Below are positions 35,493 through 45,321 of a stretch of DNA of 64,000 nt, piece after piece. Within the stretch, counting starts at the first letter, position 1. Each line of letters starts with the position of its first letter. A program made the position numbers and the translations under genes. Source of the stretch: a virus; IMG/VR virus record IMGVR_UViG_3300020467_000004, positions 36,574 through 100,573 of that record; one strand, given 5' to 3'. The notes under the pieces are model-generated. The model was not told the DNA's origin. It saw only the letters and a list, made by a program, of their open reading frames with translations, and did no database searches.

Positions 35493-36413
35493 ATGTACAG
35501 ATCTAGTTATAATACCATGGTTACAAGTAACTATCGTCGCGATAAACTTCAACAGCAGATAGAAGCGGCTATAGTTAAAAATGAGTTAACTCAGGTGCAC
35601 GCATCAAAGAATACGCCACTTTACATTATAACTCCAGAGGTAAAAGATGTAGATGCTTTTGCTCATCCTCTGTCGGTTACAATGTCAACGCGTGATGATC
35701 AGACCGTGTTTGTAATCGACACACGTCCCTTTGTAAAGGGAACAGCTGATGGTTTCTCTGTAAAAGACACGTTGGATTACGAAGCATTAAATGCGCGTGC
35801 CATGTTAGAAATTGTAATGTTTGAAGACGGTCACGCCAAAGAACTATACTTGGCAGGCGATGCGCCTATGTGGGCAATGGTTAACTGGTTAGCTAACCGT
35901 ATCTCTGCTAATATTGGATTGGATCCAGTATCGCAAGTAAATCTACAAATCATCATCGCATTACATTACGTGGGAATGCATGGTTTCATGTCAGATGATC
36001 TTAGCGATTCTGACAGAGGTCGTATTGCAACACGTATTGGTCGTGTATTACGCATGCCGGTTGATAAGGTGTTAGAGATTTGGGGTGAGCGAACGCTAAC
36101 AGGTCAGCTTGCTCAGACAGTAAACTTCGCCCATGAACGTATTGAGTCATCGCGTATTAAACTGCTAACTCCGGCCATGATTCTTCAACTTGCTACCGGT
36201 ACCTCAGGATGGCGTGGTGCGCATGCGCGTGAAGTAGTTGGTGTGGCGTTGGAACATGCACCTACGTGGCATTTCATGGTATACGCAGCTATTAACAGTA
36301 ACGCCTACAAGCGTTCTGCGGTCAGCGAGCTACTCTATAAACAGTATAGAGATAAAGACGCCCTTAGTACCTACAGTAAAACACTGGGTCTATTGGCTAA
36401 CGGTGAGCGATAA
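35493..36413 (+). CDS. Putative virion protein, 306 aa
   Basis: A TAAGGAAA ribosome site precedes the ATG. It is divergent from sheath-tube, with a 216-bp gap between them. The protein is alpha/beta in its first 110 residues and helical after that (IANRISANIG..., RIATRIGRVLRMPVDKVLEIWGE). Position between the sheath pair and two large tail-like genes suggests a tail or head completion role. Family not recognised. Confidence 0.6.
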   Translation: MYRSSYNTMVTSNYRRDKLQQQIEAAIVKNELTQVHASKNTPLYIITPEVKDVDAFAHPLSVTMSTRDDQTVFVIDTRPFVKGTADGFSVKDTLDYEALNARAMLEIVMFEDGHAKELYLAGDAPMWAMVNWLANRISANIGLDPVSQVNLQIIIALHYVGMHGFMSDDLSDSDRGRIATRIGRVLRMPVDKVLEIWGERTLTGQLAQTVNFAHERIESSRIKLLTPAMILQLATGTSGWRGAHAREVVGVALEHAPTWHFMVYAAINSNAYKRSAVSELLYKQYRDKDALSTYSKTLGLLANGER

Positions 36414-36454
36414 GATCGCTCCCTGTTTCTTTAAACTAACAGGAGCATCCTCAC

Positions 36455-39052
36455 GTGTTAGACTTTTTAAGCAATTACGGATATAAACACATGTGGTGTA
36501 ATCCTTTCATGGATACGCCTTCTGTGTTTCAGCCCCACCGTTTAAGTGACAAACGCGGTGTAAAAGAAACAATACGTCTACCGTGGGATACTCAAAAACT
36601 ACCCACGGATAAAGATGCTTATCACGTTTACAAAATAGGTCAACTCCCGCCTAGTACTTTTGGTATACAGACTTCAATTAGTCAGTGGACTGATCTTGCT
36701 ACGGTGGCTAACGAGAACAACTTGTTAATTGACCTGTATGTTCAAAACGGTAGAGTGTTGGCTAAGTCACTTACTTACATCATGGTGAGTAAAAACCGAA
36801 CAGTCATCATTGCAGTAAGGGCGCACAAAAGCTTACCCCTACTTAATGAACAGCGTCTTTACATTAGATTCTATCACAACAGTTATATTAGTTCAGATAG
36901 AAGCGCCCCTCACCCAAATGCGTTTATCCATATAGAAGGTGGTATTGTCGATACACCTCAAAAGAGATTGACGCTGCTTAATGCTTTTTATAACTACCAG
37001 AACGAACCAGGTCATGTTCGTCTGATGAAAAACGGTTACGAGCATGGGTATTTAGCGCCCGCTGACGTAGAGCTTGATGATGTTATTGAGTTTACCTATC
37101 AGAGTACAGTGACACGTGTAGTAGATTTCCTAATAAAGGATCTCCCTACGTTTCATTCAACGCTAGATAGTAAGCTTAAGTATTTGCTACATCCGCCTAA
37201 GGGTGTGACTAATCGCATCGACTATCATGACGATATCGACATTCTTTTGTTAGTACCGTCAGAGACCCGTGCAGATAAATTCAAAGGTGTGTATTATCAT
37301 TTTAACACCAAAGAAGCTATCCGCATGGTGACGCATCACGATTACAGCATACCTAGTATTCATGTTGATACATTCTTAAATGACCACGATGAGTGGTTAA
37401 ACACAAACAATGCTATTTTGCGTTTGTATATTAAAGAATCAGGCTACGACCGTCCTTTAGTCTTAGAAGACAATCGTATCCATGAGATGTACAAGCTAGA
37501 TGATGATGCAATTGTTAATGTGTTAACGGGTGTTAATTCAAGCGTTAATGTGTGGAACGCCGCTCACCTAGAAGCATCGTCTTACCCCGCTATCATGCGT
37601 TATGAGGAAGTGGCTGGTGAAGTACCACGTGTTGTTGACTCTACACCGTTTACGGATTTAGTGGTTGATACACTAGGTTACAATGCCCTAGTTAAAGTAT
37701 TAGGTGATTCACCTGTGGAAACAGTAGAAGACGGTGGTGTGGACGAGGTTAAACTACCTGTCTTATATCAGTCTGATGCCACGGTATATGAGTATACTGA
37801 GGACGGTCGCTTGCTTGGGTTCTATTACCATGCGCAGGGAGCGGAGTATTACCCCCGTCATCCTGAAACTAAGCGCGTAGAAATGGTTCGAGGAAAGATG
37901 TCAAAGGACATCGATCAGGATCTAAATTACACGTATGTCGACCATGACGTAAATAAAGAATATCGCTTTTATGTCTTAACGGCGGTAGACGAGTCAGAGG
38001 TTGAGGGTGAATGGATTGACGTGACCGGTAATGATGCCTACTACGCGGTAGAAGATGATCGAATTATCTGGAAAGTTGATACACGTTTATCAACACCGCT
38101 AGTGCGTAGTAACGCTGCGGGGATAGGCTTTAGCGTCCCTCTCAATGTGACTGCTGGTGTAATTACGGTACCTTTGGTAGCCAACTTTAATAAAGATGGT
38201 GAGGAGGTAACTAACGAACCTATCGTATTACCGTTTGGTAAAGTCGATGTGTGGTTAAATGGCTATCCGTTGATACGTAAGATCGATTACCATTTAACGG
38301 ATAGTAATATCGTAGTCATTACAAACAAATCATGGGTAGTGGAAGGTCAGCAACAGCTAGTTACGGTAAGAGCAACAGGCCATCTAACGCCAGAAATGGG
38401 TGAGGATGTCGACTACGAGATTGGGCATATCCGTCACGGTAAGCTTTCACGTAATAATCGCTTTGATGTACGTGATGATCGCTCTTTTCGTGTAGTTGCT
38501 AACGGGGCGTTAAAGGTCCCTAGTGAATTAAGTTTTGCTGAGGATGATAGCTCTGTCAATATTGCTGATGTAAGGGAAGGTGCACCGTACATTATCGAGT
38601 ATAACCATCCCCCTATGTGGGAGTTGAAAGATCATCGTAACTACGTTAATCGTGAGTCGGCGGCGGTTATAGACAATCAACTGTCTAACTTGCTTAGCGA
38701 TCTATTACCAGAAGCGCAGTTATCAGCCCCTATAGCGGTCACAGAGCGTTATGTTCTGTATAGTCCGTTAATGAGTGCCATGATAATAGATATGGTCAAT
38801 AAACGACTTACAGCGCTTGATGGAAGAATGACCGATAAAGATATTGAAGGTATTGTTCATCCTTATCTGGTTTACCTCCCGTATGATCCAACGCAGTTAG
38901 ATCTAGCTAAAGATCTAGTATCCATCCACCCACATTGTTATCGTGAAGTTGTATCGGTGACAATCCATGAATACTCCGTATTGGATCGTATTTCTCGTTT
39001 ATATTTAAACGGGCGAGTTGACTTAACACAATTTGTCTGTGTAGGAGCTTAA
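36455..39052 (+). CDS. Large virion protein, 865 aa (tail/baseplate-type)
   Basis: The frame starts at GTG 36455 after ACAGGAGCATC. Beta-rich through most of its length, with repeated Tyr/Val/Asp strands (VDVWLNGYPLIRKIDYHLTD resembles structural beta repeats of virion adhesins and wedges). The final 120 residues hold a helical element (AMIIDMVNKRLTALDGRMT) and a beta end. No enzyme motif. It and the next gene are 5 bp apart and appear to be a structural pair in the tail module. Confidence 0.65.
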   Translation: MLDFLSNYGYKHMWCNPFMDTPSVFQPHRLSDKRGVKETIRLPWDTQKLPTDKDAYHVYKIGQLPPSTFGIQTSISQWTDLATVANENNLLIDLYVQNGRVLAKSLTYIMVSKNRTVIIAVRAHKSLPLLNEQRLYIRFYHNSYISSDRSAPHPNAFIHIEGGIVDTPQKRLTLLNAFYNYQNEPGHVRLMKNGYEHGYLAPADVELDDVIEFTYQSTVTRVVDFLIKDLPTFHSTLDSKLKYLLHPPKGVTNRIDYHDDIDILLLVPSETRADKFKGVYYHFNTKEAIRMVTHHDYSIPSIHVDTFLNDHDEWLNTNNAILRLYIKESGYDRPLVLEDNRIHEMYKLDDDAIVNVLTGVNSSVNVWNAAHLEASSYPAIMRYEEVAGEVPRVVDSTPFTDLVVDTLGYNALVKVLGDSPVETVEDGGVDEVKLPVLYQSDATVYEYTEDGRLLGFYYHAQGAEYYPRHPETKRVEMVRGKMSKDIDQDLNYTYVDHDVNKEYRFYVLTAVDESEVEGEWIDVTGNDAYYAVEDDRIIWKVDTRLSTPLVRSNAAGIGFSVPLNVTAGVITVPLVANFNKDGEEVTNEPIVLPFGKVDVWLNGYPLIRKIDYHLTDSNIVVITNKSWVVEGQQQLVTVRATGHLTPEMGEDVDYEIGHIRHGKLSRNNRFDVRDDRSFRVVANGALKVPSELSFAEDDSSVNIADVREGAPYIIEYNHPPMWELKDHRNYVNRESAAVIDNQLSNLLSDLLPEAQLSAPIAVTERYVLYSPLMSAMIIDMVNKRLTALDGRMTDKDIEGIVHPYLVYLPYDPTQLDLAKDLVSIHPHCYREVVSVTIHEYSVLDRISRLYLNGRVDLTQFVCVGA

Positions 39053-39057
39053 CTGTT

Positions 39058-40752
39058 ATGTTAAATGAATCAGCCCCGGTCTTTAATGTAGACCTTAATC
39101 GCGGGTTTCGTATCTGGCATATTAGTGAAATATATCAGATCGGCCAGGAAGACACAGACGGTGTCAATAACCACGTCCCTAATGTAGACGACATGGTAGT
39201 GGATTGGACACGTGGTATTTTGCGCGTTACCTACATCAATCTTCAAACCGGTGAAAGTCGTTTAGAGATTTGGCGTGTACCTACAGAAACAGGTATTGCA
39301 GACAGAGATATTATCTTAGGTCTTGCACCTGGATCTATCACCGAACACTATCGTGTTTATGTGGATAGCTCGGTTGTACCACACGTCATGTCGTTTGATA
39401 GCCGCCTGCATATTTACGGTAGTAATGTATCGCATGTTAAGGTGTTTAAAGGACATGATATCGACGATAAGACAGGTGTTGTCATTTCAGCTCGCTATGA
39501 TCAAAATGGTGTATTGATCTCTGATAACATTGAAGTAGTAGATGTGGTGCCAACTGAGGATAACAACCCGGCAATTAAACAACCACGTACTGCCCACTCA
39601 TCGATTGAAGTTACTGATGGTGAAGTATTGACGCTAGTAGCGTATAATCAAAACTCATCTGTTGCTGCAGTATCACGCTTGCTCGCTAAGAACACATCGT
39701 TCATTAAAGCGTCAGCAGCGGCTACTGAATACATTGTTGATGTGTATATTGAATCGCCGTTTCTATCCAAGACGCTTCAAAACACACTCCATTACCCACA
39801 CAACCTACCATTAAATTCAATGAACCTGGTAGGGGTGGTGAAGTACAACAATGGGCGTAAGGTGCGTTATCCGATTAACAATCAATCACGCATGCGCTTA
39901 TTTGGTATTGAAAACTACATTCCGTCAGTGGTTGGTCAGTCAGTGCCGTTGGTGTTGTCGTACCGTTTAGACAGTGATGAGACAACGTTCTCTCATTTCT
40001 TTAAAAATGGTGCTATCTCAATTCCATATAAAGCAATCACTACCGATGAAGATTTACGCTACAACGTGAAACTCTACGTGGTGCCTAAGTGGATAAGCGA
40101 CTCGGTGGGGTATACGTTAGAGTATTACCTCTATTCGATGGAGCGTGATATTGCAATTAATGTCACGCAGTATGTTGAGACTGATGCTACACAGACCACA
40201 TCGTTTAATCCGACGCTTTATGGTGCACTTCAGAAGCTTGTTGTGGTAATTCAACTTAAAGATGTTGATAGCACTTATCAGAGCTACAGGCACGTGCAGC
40301 GCTTTAACATTACGTTGTTGGGTCGACCTCACACCACGGATGCGCCTTATCTCATTGATTACAATGCAGATGGTGATTTGGTCTACGGTGTAGGTCTGTT
40401 TGCCCATACGTGTCGTGATGGTGATGATCCCTCTAAGTGGAATATTGATATCTCGCAAGGTGAGATTGACACCCATAAGTGGCTGCAGAAGATGTACGCC
40501 AACATCGACCCGCTGGTTATTCGTGAAGAGGAAGCAGAAGCTCCTATTCCAAACCATATGTTAGTCACGATTGATAATGATGAATTCCTCATCCCTATCG
40601 AAGATTACCGTGAGCTAATTCAGGTTGATTTTGAGCCAAATGTTAACTGTACGCTTACTATCCAATGGATACGTCAAACACCTACTAATGATCTCCATCT
40701 AGGTATTAGCAGTTTAAATATTGTTAATGATGAAGACAACGACGTGGGTTAA
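39058..40752 (+). CDS. Virion protein, 564 aa (tail/baseplate-type)
   Basis: It starts 5 bp after the 865-aa gene. Beta-strand-rich with no catalytic motif; the C-terminus returns to short strands (CTLTIQWIRQTP). The N-terminal FNVDLNRGFRIWHISEIY and the repeated I-x-V-x-Y patterns suggest a sandwich-type structural protein. It ends at a bidirectional hairpin-TATGCCGT terminator that faces the inner-body-like gene. Confidence 0.65.
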   Translation: MLNESAPVFNVDLNRGFRIWHISEIYQIGQEDTDGVNNHVPNVDDMVVDWTRGILRVTYINLQTGESRLEIWRVPTETGIADRDIILGLAPGSITEHYRVYVDSSVVPHVMSFDSRLHIYGSNVSHVKVFKGHDIDDKTGVVISARYDQNGVLISDNIEVVDVVPTEDNNPAIKQPRTAHSSIEVTDGEVLTLVAYNQNSSVAAVSRLLAKNTSFIKASAAATEYIVDVYIESPFLSKTLQNTLHYPHNLPLNSMNLVGVVKYNNGRKVRYPINNQSRMRLFGIENYIPSVVGQSVPLVLSYRLDSDETTFSHFFKNGAISIPYKAITTDEDLRYNVKLYVVPKWISDSVGYTLEYYLYSMERDIAINVTQYVETDATQTTSFNPTLYGALQKLVVVIQLKDVDSTYQSYRHVQRFNITLLGRPHTTDAPYLIDYNADGDLVYGVGLFAHTCRDGDDPSKWNIDISQGEIDTHKWLQKMYANIDPLVIREEEAEAPIPNHMLVTIDNDEFLIPIEDYRELIQVDFEPNVNCTLTIQWIRQTPTNDLHLGISSLNIVNDEDNDVG

Positions 40753-40806
40753 CCGCATAAAAGCCTAACCACCTAGCCGTGAGGCCGGGTGGTTAGCTTA
40801 TGCCGT
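40752..40806. terminator. Bidirectional hairpin terminator with TTATGCCGTAA
   Basis: A 9-bp stem (40765-40773 with 40788-40796) plus AAG/CTT closing bases. On the plus strand it is followed by TTATGCCGTAA; on the minus strand by TTTTATGCGGTT. Confidence 0.7.
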
Positions 40807-40809
40807 AAT

Positions 40810-41949
40810 TTATTTATTATACGCTTCGGTGGCTTTAATTGCACCTTTGGTTACGCGATCTAACTGATCAGCAAGACCTGTTATGTAGCGAGATATCTTA
40901 ACCGCTGGAACAGTTACTGCCGTGTTAACGCGCGCGCCTAAGCGCATGAAGCTTTGTGCATATGCTGAATCGTTAGACTTACTATCAAATTTACTAATTC
41001 GATTTTCTAACGTCTTGCTAACGCCGTTGTCTTTAGCACTATTAAGGTGGTTGTTAAGATTTGCATACGTAGCTTTGCCAGCCACTGCTTCTAACGCTGC
41101 CATAGCCTCAGCCGCTGTTGTCATTAGAGAAAGATCTTTATATTCTTTCTCTTCTTTCTTAAAGAAGAAAACAGGTTGAGATTGTCTGAAGTCAACTACT
41201 AAACGAGCATTGCCAGGTAGAATGTCTTTAGACTCGTAACCATCGCCAAACTTACGCATGGGGATATACTTCATGATTACGTTTTCTACAAGGTCATCAA
41301 TAGCTTCTTCAACAGCAATGATTGATTTAGCGTCTTCTGCTTTAGTAAAGGCGGCAGCGATCTTTTCACCTTCTGCAGTCAGCGCCTTAGATAGATCGAT
41401 TAAAGCACGACTCACCTCGACTACATTATCCAGGTTAATTTCATCTTCAATGGCGAGTGCTTCAAGGTTAGCGTCGACGCTGACTTGGATGTCGGCCTTT
41501 TCAAGATCTTTGAATTGCTTCAATCGATTCTTTAAACGCTCCTGCATGTCTTCACCGCGCGAGGCGAGTTTCAAGACCCAGATGACTACAGTTGCAACAG
41601 CCATTTCAATGGCTTTCTTAATCGCTTTGTAGATACGTTCAATAGTTTCAGTAACCTTGTTTTCAGTCGATACATCTAATGCCTCTAAGCCAACTTGATT
41701 AGCGAGGCCGGTTAACGCAGTCTTAGTTAGAGGCTCATCGTATTGGGCAGGGTCGGTACATGCCGCGTGGATGGCTTCTAAACCTTTAGCTACACCTAGT
41801 AGTGTGTCGGCGTCTTCAAGATGTTGTTCAAATTCCATATCGGTAATTTGCTCATTGATTTCTTCAACATCATGAGAGACAGTGGATTCCTGACTTATTA
41901 CAGGTGCCGGGGTGTTAATGGATAAAAGCGATGAGGTGCGCGTAGACAT
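40810..41949 (-). CDS. Inner-body/internal head protein homologue A, 379 aa
   Basis: Paralogous to the gene at 41959. Shared blocks: NKVTETIERIYKAIKKA versus DKVADTIERIIKAIKAT, and SKDILPGNARLVVDF versus SKDVYPGNRHIVMDL, in the same order. The start has an acidic leader with ISQES (near residue 18-22), which resembles the S-x-E sites cut by the prohead protease. Helical with a hydrophobic segment (MAVATVVIWVLKLA). phiKZ-type phages pack several such paralogues inside the head as the inner body (from memory). Assignment rests on this pattern, not on a firm family match. Confidence 0.6.
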   Translation of the reverse strand: MSTRTSSLLSINTPAPVISQESTVSHDVEEINEQITDMEFEQHLEDADTLLGVAKGLEAIHAACTDPAQYDEPLTKTALTGLANQVGLEALDVSTENKVTETIERIYKAIKKAIEMAVATVVIWVLKLASRGEDMQERLKNRLKQFKDLEKADIQVSVDANLEALAIEDEINLDNVVEVSRALIDLSKALTAEGEKIAAAFTKAEDAKSIIAVEEAIDDLVENVIMKYIPMRKFGDGYESKDILPGNARLVVDFRQSQPVFFFKKEEKEYKDLSLMTTAAEAMAALEAVAGKATYANLNNHLNSAKDNGVSKTLENRISKFDSKSNDSAYAQSFMRLGARVNTAVTVPAVKISRYITGLADQLDRVTKGAIKATEAYNK

Positions 41950-41958
41950 GTATTTCTC

Positions 41959-43005
41959 CTACTTCTTGTCTGGACTTTGGCGAGTTAGAATACCCAACAG
42001 TGACTCCAACTCTAAAATAGTTGTAGTAAAGTAGCCAATGATGGTTCTAGGTGGCTTCTGAAGCATAGCGGCAATGGGTGCAGCTATCTTCAATAATTCG
42101 GTAGTGACGTCACGATTACCGGACATAATGTCAAAGTCAGTCTTCATTAACTTATCAACTTGACCAGCAAACTCTTGAACGTTCTCTGTCATCTTCAACA
42201 CATTTTCTAAATCTAATAGATCAATGGCATCAGCGACCTCTTTTGCTTTAAACGTCATTTCTTTTACTTCAACACCTTCTGTCTGTAGAAAGGCAAAGTT
42301 AGGTACGGGGTGGGTGAGGTCCATGACGATGTGACGGTTACCAGGATAAACATCCTTAGAGGTATAGACATGTTTCTTACCTTCAAGCTTGTAATGCTTG
42401 AGTATGTAATCCATCAAGTCATCTGATAATTTAGTCAGTGCATTAACGTCACCCATCCGTTTCGCATTATTGAACTTGTAAATTATCTTTTCGCTTGATG
42501 CTTTGATAGAAGGTAGCGGTGCTACTACGGCCTGTAGACGCTTAACAACTTTATCAAGATCAACGGTATCCCCAATTGCCAATGATGTCAACTGAGTACC
42601 GTAAGGAATAGTGATGTCTATTTCTTCTTTATCCTTAAGCTCTTTGTTGGTTTTCTGAAGTCTGTCTTTTAGTCCACGCAAACGGTCTAAGACTACTTCA
42701 GTCCAACGTACAATGACTTCATAAGCACGTTTAAAGGTAGCTTTGATGGCTTTAATGATACGCTCAATGGTATCTGCCACTTTATCTTCTAAAGACACAC
42801 CGTATGCGGCTATACCTAAAGATTCTATCTGGTGCTCAATAGCTATTTTAGCTACAGGTGAATTCCAGTCATCATGCTCTTTACACAGTGACGATATTTG
42901 TTCAAGTTGAATACCTATGTTAAACAACGACTGTAGATCGTTATCTAGTGATTCTAACGTGAGTGTTAAGAAAACCATTTCACGCGATACCTTAGTCTCT
43001 AACAT
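41959..43005 (-). CDS. Inner-body/internal head protein homologue B, 348 aa
   Basis: Transcribed just before its paralogue A (9 bp apart) with an AAGGAAG ribosome site. It has the same helical core (ERIIKAIKATFKRAYEVIVRW) and the same PGNRH block. It lacks the long acidic N-terminal leader of A. Together they form a late minus-strand unit between tail genes and terminase. The pair could be ejected with the DNA or part of the internal cylinder. Confidence 0.6.
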   Translation of the reverse strand: MLETKVSREMVFLTLTLESLDNDLQSLFNIGIQLEQISSLCKEHDDWNSPVAKIAIEHQIESLGIAAYGVSLEDKVADTIERIIKAIKATFKRAYEVIVRWTEVVLDRLRGLKDRLQKTNKELKDKEEIDITIPYGTQLTSLAIGDTVDLDKVVKRLQAVVAPLPSIKASSEKIIYKFNNAKRMGDVNALTKLSDDLMDYILKHYKLEGKKHVYTSKDVYPGNRHIVMDLTHPVPNFAFLQTEGVEVKEMTFKAKEVADAIDLLDLENVLKMTENVQEFAGQVDKLMKTDFDIMSGNRDVTTELLKIAAPIAAMLQKPPRTIIGYFTTTILELESLLGILTRQSPDKK

Positions 43006-43126
43006 GACTATTTCTTCCTTAGGTCTATGGTGCTTGAGATCATAGATTATTGAGTCTGGCGTGTCGTATTAGACACTTACCATCAACCATTATGACTAAC
43101 CTTTTTTTAACCAGTAAGTAACGAAT

Positions 43127-45271
43127 ATGATCAACTTCTTATCAGATTATAAAAAATATAAGAATTCTATAGTAGATTTAAATACTACTAATGAGTCGTT
43201 TCTTAGACTTGCCACTGTATATAAAAAGATGGGAATCGAAAACAACGTCTTTCATCTAACGTTACTACAGCCTGAGCTACAGGGTGTCGATCCATTTTCA
43301 GAAGAGCTAAGCCAAGAGCAGAAAGTAATGATCACCATGGAGTGTAAGTATAACCCATGGTACTTTTTAAGAGAAGTGGTACGCATACCGCCCCAATCAG
43401 GTAACACGCCCGTATCTTATATTGCCAATAGAGGTAACATTGCTTTAACGTGGTCATTTTTCAACCATATTGATTTCGGTCTCATACAGCCACGTCAGAC
43501 GGGTAAGTCGGTCTCTACTGACTGTTTGATGACAAACCTAATATATCTATCCATGTTATCATCGCGTATCAACATGATAACTAAAGATGCTAACCTGCGC
43601 TCTGCTAACGTCGAACGTCTTAAACGTATCCGAGACCTATTGCCTCCTTATCTTATTGTTAAAGATAAGAGTGATGCTAATAACCAACATCTACTTACGT
43701 ATAACACACTAGATAACACGTACAGTACGGCGGTTGCTCAGTCATCAGAAGCGGCTGCGATTAACGTAGGTCGTGGAACTACTGCACCTATCACCCAGGT
43801 GGATGAGGGTCCGTTTATTCGTTTCATTGGTTCACTTATACCTGCAGCGCTAGCGGCCGGTACAGCAGCCCGTGAAGAAGCTAAACGTAACAACCAGCCA
43901 TATGGAAACATTTTTACAACTACCTCTGGTAAGAAAGATGACCGTGATGGTAAATACATGTACGACATGCTAACTGGCGGTGCGGTGTGGAATGAGGTCT
44001 TCTTAGATGCTGCAAACATAGAAGACTTCCACCGCTTAGTCAGAATGAACTGCACTAACCATAAAGTTATCATTAATGGCACTTTCTCACATCGTCAATT
44101 AGGTAAGAGCGACGACTGGCTATACCGCGCTATCGCGAACGCTAACGCCAAAGGTGAGGAAGCTGACCGTGATTTCTTTAACCGTTGGACTAGTGGTACG
44201 CAACGTTCACCGCTTACTACTAAACAGAATAACACCATCTTTGAGTCAGAACGTGAACCAGATCATACTGAAGTTACAGATGAAGGTTACATGATACGTT
44301 GGTACATACCTGAGTATCAAATAAACCAACGCATGGCGACAGGTAAATACGTAGCGGGTATGGATACTTCAGAGGGTGTGGGTCGAGATTCGATTACCAT
44401 GGTAGTATTAGACGTTAGAGATTTATCTGTTGTTGCCGCAATGGATATTAACGAAGCTAATATTATCCGCTTCAGTAAATGGGTAAGTTCATTCCTTATC
44501 GCTTATGAAAATGTAACGTTGGTTATTGAGCGTAAATCAACCGGGGTTGTTATTATAGATGCATTGATGATTGAACTCCCATCAGTAGGTATTGATCCCT
44601 TCAAGCGTTTATATAACACCATCGTCCAACATCATCTGGAACGTAAGACAGATTACGATCGTATACTTAAAGATACACGCTATCGCGATGAATCGTTCTA
44701 CATCAGTCATAAGACAGACTTTGGTTTCTCTACTAACGCAAAGAGCCGTGAGTTGCTATTTGGTAACGTATTGCAAAACGCAGCGACCAATGCGGGTCAC
44801 CTTGTAAAAGACACTACATTGTCAAGTCAATTACGTGGGCTAGTAGAGAAGAATGGTCGAATAGACCACGAAGCATCGGGCAATGACGACTTGGTTATTG
44901 CTTGGCTATTATCGGTATGGTTTGTTACATTCGGTAATCACCTTGACTTCTACACTATCGATCCAGGTCAGTGTATGATATTAGTAGGTGAGCGTTCTGG
45001 CAATGGCGATTATGATCGTGCTATTGCTGAAAAGAACAACCGCACCCGTAGCCGTATTGACCAGGTGCTAGAAGAGATAACCCTTTGTCAATCAGGCTTT
45101 AAACTTGCCCGTCTGGAGGCGGAACTTAAACAACTTACCTATCAGACCAAATCTGATGGGGGTGAGATACTAAGCTTTGATGCGTTAATGAAACAAGCTA
45201 ATGACCGCAAGAAAGCTAAGCGCTCGCAAACTAAGAACACCAGCAAATCTAGGGAACTACTATTCTGGTAG
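43127..45271 (+). CDS. terL: Terminase large subunit
   Basis: 714 aa. The ATPase part has a Walker A motif QPRQTGKS (residues 121-128), a Walker B ITQVDEGPF with D226/E227, and a TTTSG coupling motif near 264-268. The RNase H-type nuclease part has VAGMDTSEG (D413), LVIERKSTG (E468) and GNDDLVIAW (D587/D588), the expected acidic triad. It packages DNA into proheads and makes the headful cuts. It is the first gene of the module after the divergent gap with the inner-body pair. A CGAATATG start without a strong ribosome site was taken because the N-terminal helix continues from it. Confidence 0.9.
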   Translation: MINFLSDYKKYKNSIVDLNTTNESFLRLATVYKKMGIENNVFHLTLLQPELQGVDPFSEELSQEQKVMITMECKYNPWYFLREVVRIPPQSGNTPVSYIANRGNIALTWSFFNHIDFGLIQPRQTGKSVSTDCLMTNLIYLSMLSSRINMITKDANLRSANVERLKRIRDLLPPYLIVKDKSDANNQHLLTYNTLDNTYSTAVAQSSEAAAINVGRGTTAPITQVDEGPFIRFIGSLIPAALAAGTAAREEAKRNNQPYGNIFTTTSGKKDDRDGKYMYDMLTGGAVWNEVFLDAANIEDFHRLVRMNCTNHKVIINGTFSHRQLGKSDDWLYRAIANANAKGEEADRDFFNRWTSGTQRSPLTTKQNNTIFESEREPDHTEVTDEGYMIRWYIPEYQINQRMATGKYVAGMDTSEGVGRDSITMVVLDVRDLSVVAAMDINEANIIRFSKWVSSFLIAYENVTLVIERKSTGVVIIDALMIELPSVGIDPFKRLYNTIVQHHLERKTDYDRILKDTRYRDESFYISHKTDFGFSTNAKSRELLFGNVLQNAATNAGHLVKDTTLSSQLRGLVEKNGRIDHEASGNDDLVIAWLLSVWFVTFGNHLDFYTIDPGQCMILVGERSGNGDYDRAIAEKNNRTRSRIDQVLEEITLCQSGFKLARLEAELKQLTYQTKSDGGEILSFDALMKQANDRKKAKRSQTKNTSKSRELLFW

Positions 45272-45321
45272 TCCCTACCATCATTTAAACCTTTACCAAG
45301 TTAAATAAAAAAAGGATAACC

